A stretch of DNA of 8,639 bases. Source: DASSUC01 sp035649895 (GTDB lineage Bacteria; Actinomycetota; Actinomycetes; Mycobacteriales; Micromonosporaceae). The notes below the pieces were generated by a model. It was given only the letters and a program-made list of their open reading frames with translations, did no database searches and was not told the origin of the DNA. This document shows positions 7,824-8,639 of this stretch, in pieces. Position 1 is the first letter of the stretch. The number at the start of each line of letters is the position of its first letter. The stretch is from the NCBI GenBank assembly GCA_035649895.1, contig DASRIS010000032.1, positions 1 through 8,639 on the forward strand. Reading direction: 5' to 3'. The position numbers were made by a program, and so were the translations under genes.

Positions 7824-8090
7824 GTGACCCAGTTCCTCGGCATGAACCCCCAGGAAGTCAAGACGCTGTCGACCCAGTTCAGCAGTTCCGCCGACCAGAT
7901 CCGGCAGCTCGTCAGCTCACTCACCAGCCAGCTGCAGTGCGTCTCCTGGATCGGCGCCGACCGTGAGCGGTTCCTCAACGACTGGACCAGCCAGCACGTA
8001 CCCCAGCTGAACACCGTGGCGATGGCGCTCGATACGGCGTCCCAGCGCGCGATGCAGAACGCCATCGACCAGGAGAACGTGTCGATGTGA
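7824..8090 (+). CDS. WXG100 family protein (ESAT-6/CFP-10-like type VII substrate)
   Basis: The 88-residue product has the usual size of WXG100 proteins, which fold as helical hairpins and pair as dimers for export by EccC. The WxG turn is W42-I43-G44, placed mid-protein between two amphipathic helices (about 8-38 and 46-80), with a further Trp at 54 as often seen in actinobacterial members. The start GTG is fixed by the AAGGAGA just upstream. There is no tyrosine anywhere, so the YxxxD/E export signal of mycobacterial substrates is absent. A single cysteine (C39) lies beside the WxG turn, which is uncommon in this family. The gene follows the ATPase by 51 bases and precedes a paralogue, with which it shares the GMNPxEV start of helix 1 and the SWxGxD turn. 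Secretion as a homodimer or as a heterodimer with that paralogue is inferred. Confidence 0.93.
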   Translation: MTQFLGMNPQEVKTLSTQFSSSADQIRQLVSSLTSQLQCVSWIGADRERFLNDWTSQHVPQLNTVAMALDTASQRAMQNAIDQENVSM

Positions 8091-8101
8091 CGACCAGGCT
8101 T

Positions 8102-8126
8102 GGCGGGGTGGCCGGACCACCCCGCC
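8102..8126 (+). terminator. perfect 10-bp GC-rich hairpin between the two WXG100 genes
   Basis: The arms GGCGGGGTGG (8102-8111) and CCACCCCGCC (8117-8126) are exact reverse complements around a 5-base loop, CCGGA. It begins 12 bases after the WXG100 stop and has no T-run after it. In actinomycetes such stems can act as weak terminators or as 3' stabilisers of the upstream message. Because the next gene begins only 25 bases after the stem, partial read-through or RNA processing, giving more of the first WXG100 protein than of the second, is the likeliest role (inference). Confidence 0.6.
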
Positions 8127-8140
8127 CGGTCGGCTATGGC

Positions 8141-8147
8141 GAGGAGG
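8141..8147 (+). promoter_or_regulatory. ribosome binding site for the second WXG100-like gene
   Basis: GAGGAGG at 8141-8147, within a longer GAGGAGGGG, lies 4 bases before ATG at 8152. This supports the 8152 start over the overlapping longer frame beginning at 8100, whose translation is Arg/Gly-rich and family-less. Confidence 0.7.
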
Positions 8148-8151
8148 GGCG

Positions 8152-8639
8152 ATGACACCGGTGGCTGCGGGCACCGTCGGGATGAACCCGACGGAGGTCA
8201 CGGCGCTGGCCACGCGGCTGGAGGAGGCGGCCGGCGAGCTGGAGGCGATAGGTACGGTGCTCGGAGCGCAGCTGCGGCGGACGTCGTGGGTCGGGTCCGA
8301 TGCCGAGCATGCCCGCGCCGAGTGGAACGGCCGGCATACGAAGATCCTTCATCAGAACGCGACAGCTCTCCGGGAGGCGGCTACGCGGCTGCGGGCGGAG
8401 GCCACGGACCAGGTTCGGGAAAGCAGTGCTGCTGGCGGCGCCATGGACGCCGGATCAGGTGAGCATGCTGGCCTGGGGCACGCAGCGACCCAAATACTCA
8501 GCGGGATCTTGTTCGGAGCCAACGTTCTCGAGTTCGGGTCCGAGCCCCTACTGAGAAAGCTGGTCGCGGAAGGCCGCGCCTCGGTCGGCTTCCTCGACGA
8601 CCTATGGCGGGCGGGCAACAGGCTTGATTTGGCCGATAA
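8152..8639 (+). CDS. WXG100-like protein with C-terminal extension, truncated at window edge
   Basis: The frame stays open for 162 residues to the last base, so the 3' end lies outside. Residues 10-92 align without gaps to the preceding WXG100 protein, with about 29 of 83 identical by hand: GMNPTEV (10-16), the turn SWVGSD (45-50) with W46-V47-G48, and matching W58, H62, L66 and DQ (86-87). Unlike the 88-residue neighbour it continues past residue 92 through a small Gly/Ala/Ser linker (91-104) into another domain starting around 110. I do not recognise that domain. GC falls from about 75% near 8161-8220 to about 63% after 8461, and codons rare for this genome type appear (ATA, AGA, CTA, TTG). 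This suggests a separately acquired or exchangeable C-terminal part. It could be a large WXG100-fused effector or a somewhat long Esx partner; the window cannot decide. There is no tyrosine in the visible part, hence no YxxxD/E. Confidence 0.8.
   Translation, partial: MTPVAAGTVGMNPTEVTALATRLEEAAGELEAIGTVLGAQLRRTSWVGSDAEHARAEWNGRHTKILHQNATALREAATRLRAEATDQVRESSAAGGAMDAGSGEHAGLGHAATQILSGILFGANVLEFGSEPLLRKLVAEGRASVGFLDDLWRAGNRLDLAD

Noticed and set aside
7205..7966. Open frame on the + strand overlapping the end of eccC and the WXG100 start
   Set aside because: The reading frame differs from both real genes, the translation is Arg/Pro/Gly-rich, and no family is recognisable.
6917..8158. Open frame on the - strand spanning the end of eccC and the WXG100 gene
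   Set aside because: It covers two well-supported genes, has no ribosome site or family signature, and its length follows from GC bias.
8100..8462. Open frame on the + strand over the second WXG100-like gene
   Set aside because: It crosses the hairpin and uses another frame; the 8152 frame has the ribosome site and aligns with the neighbouring WXG100 protein.
8637..8639. TAA at the very end of the window as a possible stop of the last gene
   Set aside because: It is out of frame with the 8152 gene, whose last complete codon is GAT (8635-8637); the frame is still open at the edge.

Overview
The window is very GC-rich (about 70% or more) and tightly packed. It uses GTG starts and overlapping stop/start codons and has no in-frame TTA leucine codon that I noticed. 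This is typical of a high-GC actinomycete, and the protein style suggests Micromonosporaceae or a relative; that placement is inferred, since no rRNA or other marker is present. All five genes lie on the + strand in what looks like one operon. No gene-free stretch exceeds about 60 bases, and I saw no tRNA, rRNA, insertion sequence, CRISPR array or phage element.

Layout: (1) 2-1114 is the 3' part of a DUF58 membrane protein whose start lies before the window. (2) 1111-3378 is a TgpA-type membrane protein: seven N-terminal membrane segments, a large external transglutaminase-fold domain, an eighth membrane segment and a cytoplasmic tail. It overlaps gene 1 by ATGA. (3) 3375-7772 is a 1465-residue FtsK/SpoIIIE-family motor of the type VII secretion EccC/EssC class. 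It carries a ubiquitin-like domain, an FHA domain, two membrane segments and three ATPase domains, and overlaps gene 2 by GTGA. (4) 7824-8090 is an 88-residue WXG100 protein. (5) 8152 to the right edge is a second WXG100-like protein with a C-terminal extension that runs off the window.

The first pair (DUF58 + TgpA) normally accompanies a MoxR AAA+ ATPase, so a moxR gene just upstream is expected. The second part (EccC + WXG100 pair) is the core of a type VII (ESX-like) secretion system. Joining the two by overlapping codons suggests a single membrane machine: the ATPase drives export of the WXG100 proteins while the DUF58/TgpA pair supports or regulates it at the membrane. The FHA domain suggests control by a Ser/Thr kinase.

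The strongest oddities are these. The transglutaminase domain has lost its catalytic Cys and His and looks like a pseudoenzyme. The two operon types are coupled. The EccC has a composite Ubl-FHA front end. A perfect 10-bp hairpin separates the two WXG100 genes. A 33-bp duplication sits beside the first Walker B motif. The last gene's extension drops in GC, as expected for a variable effector region.
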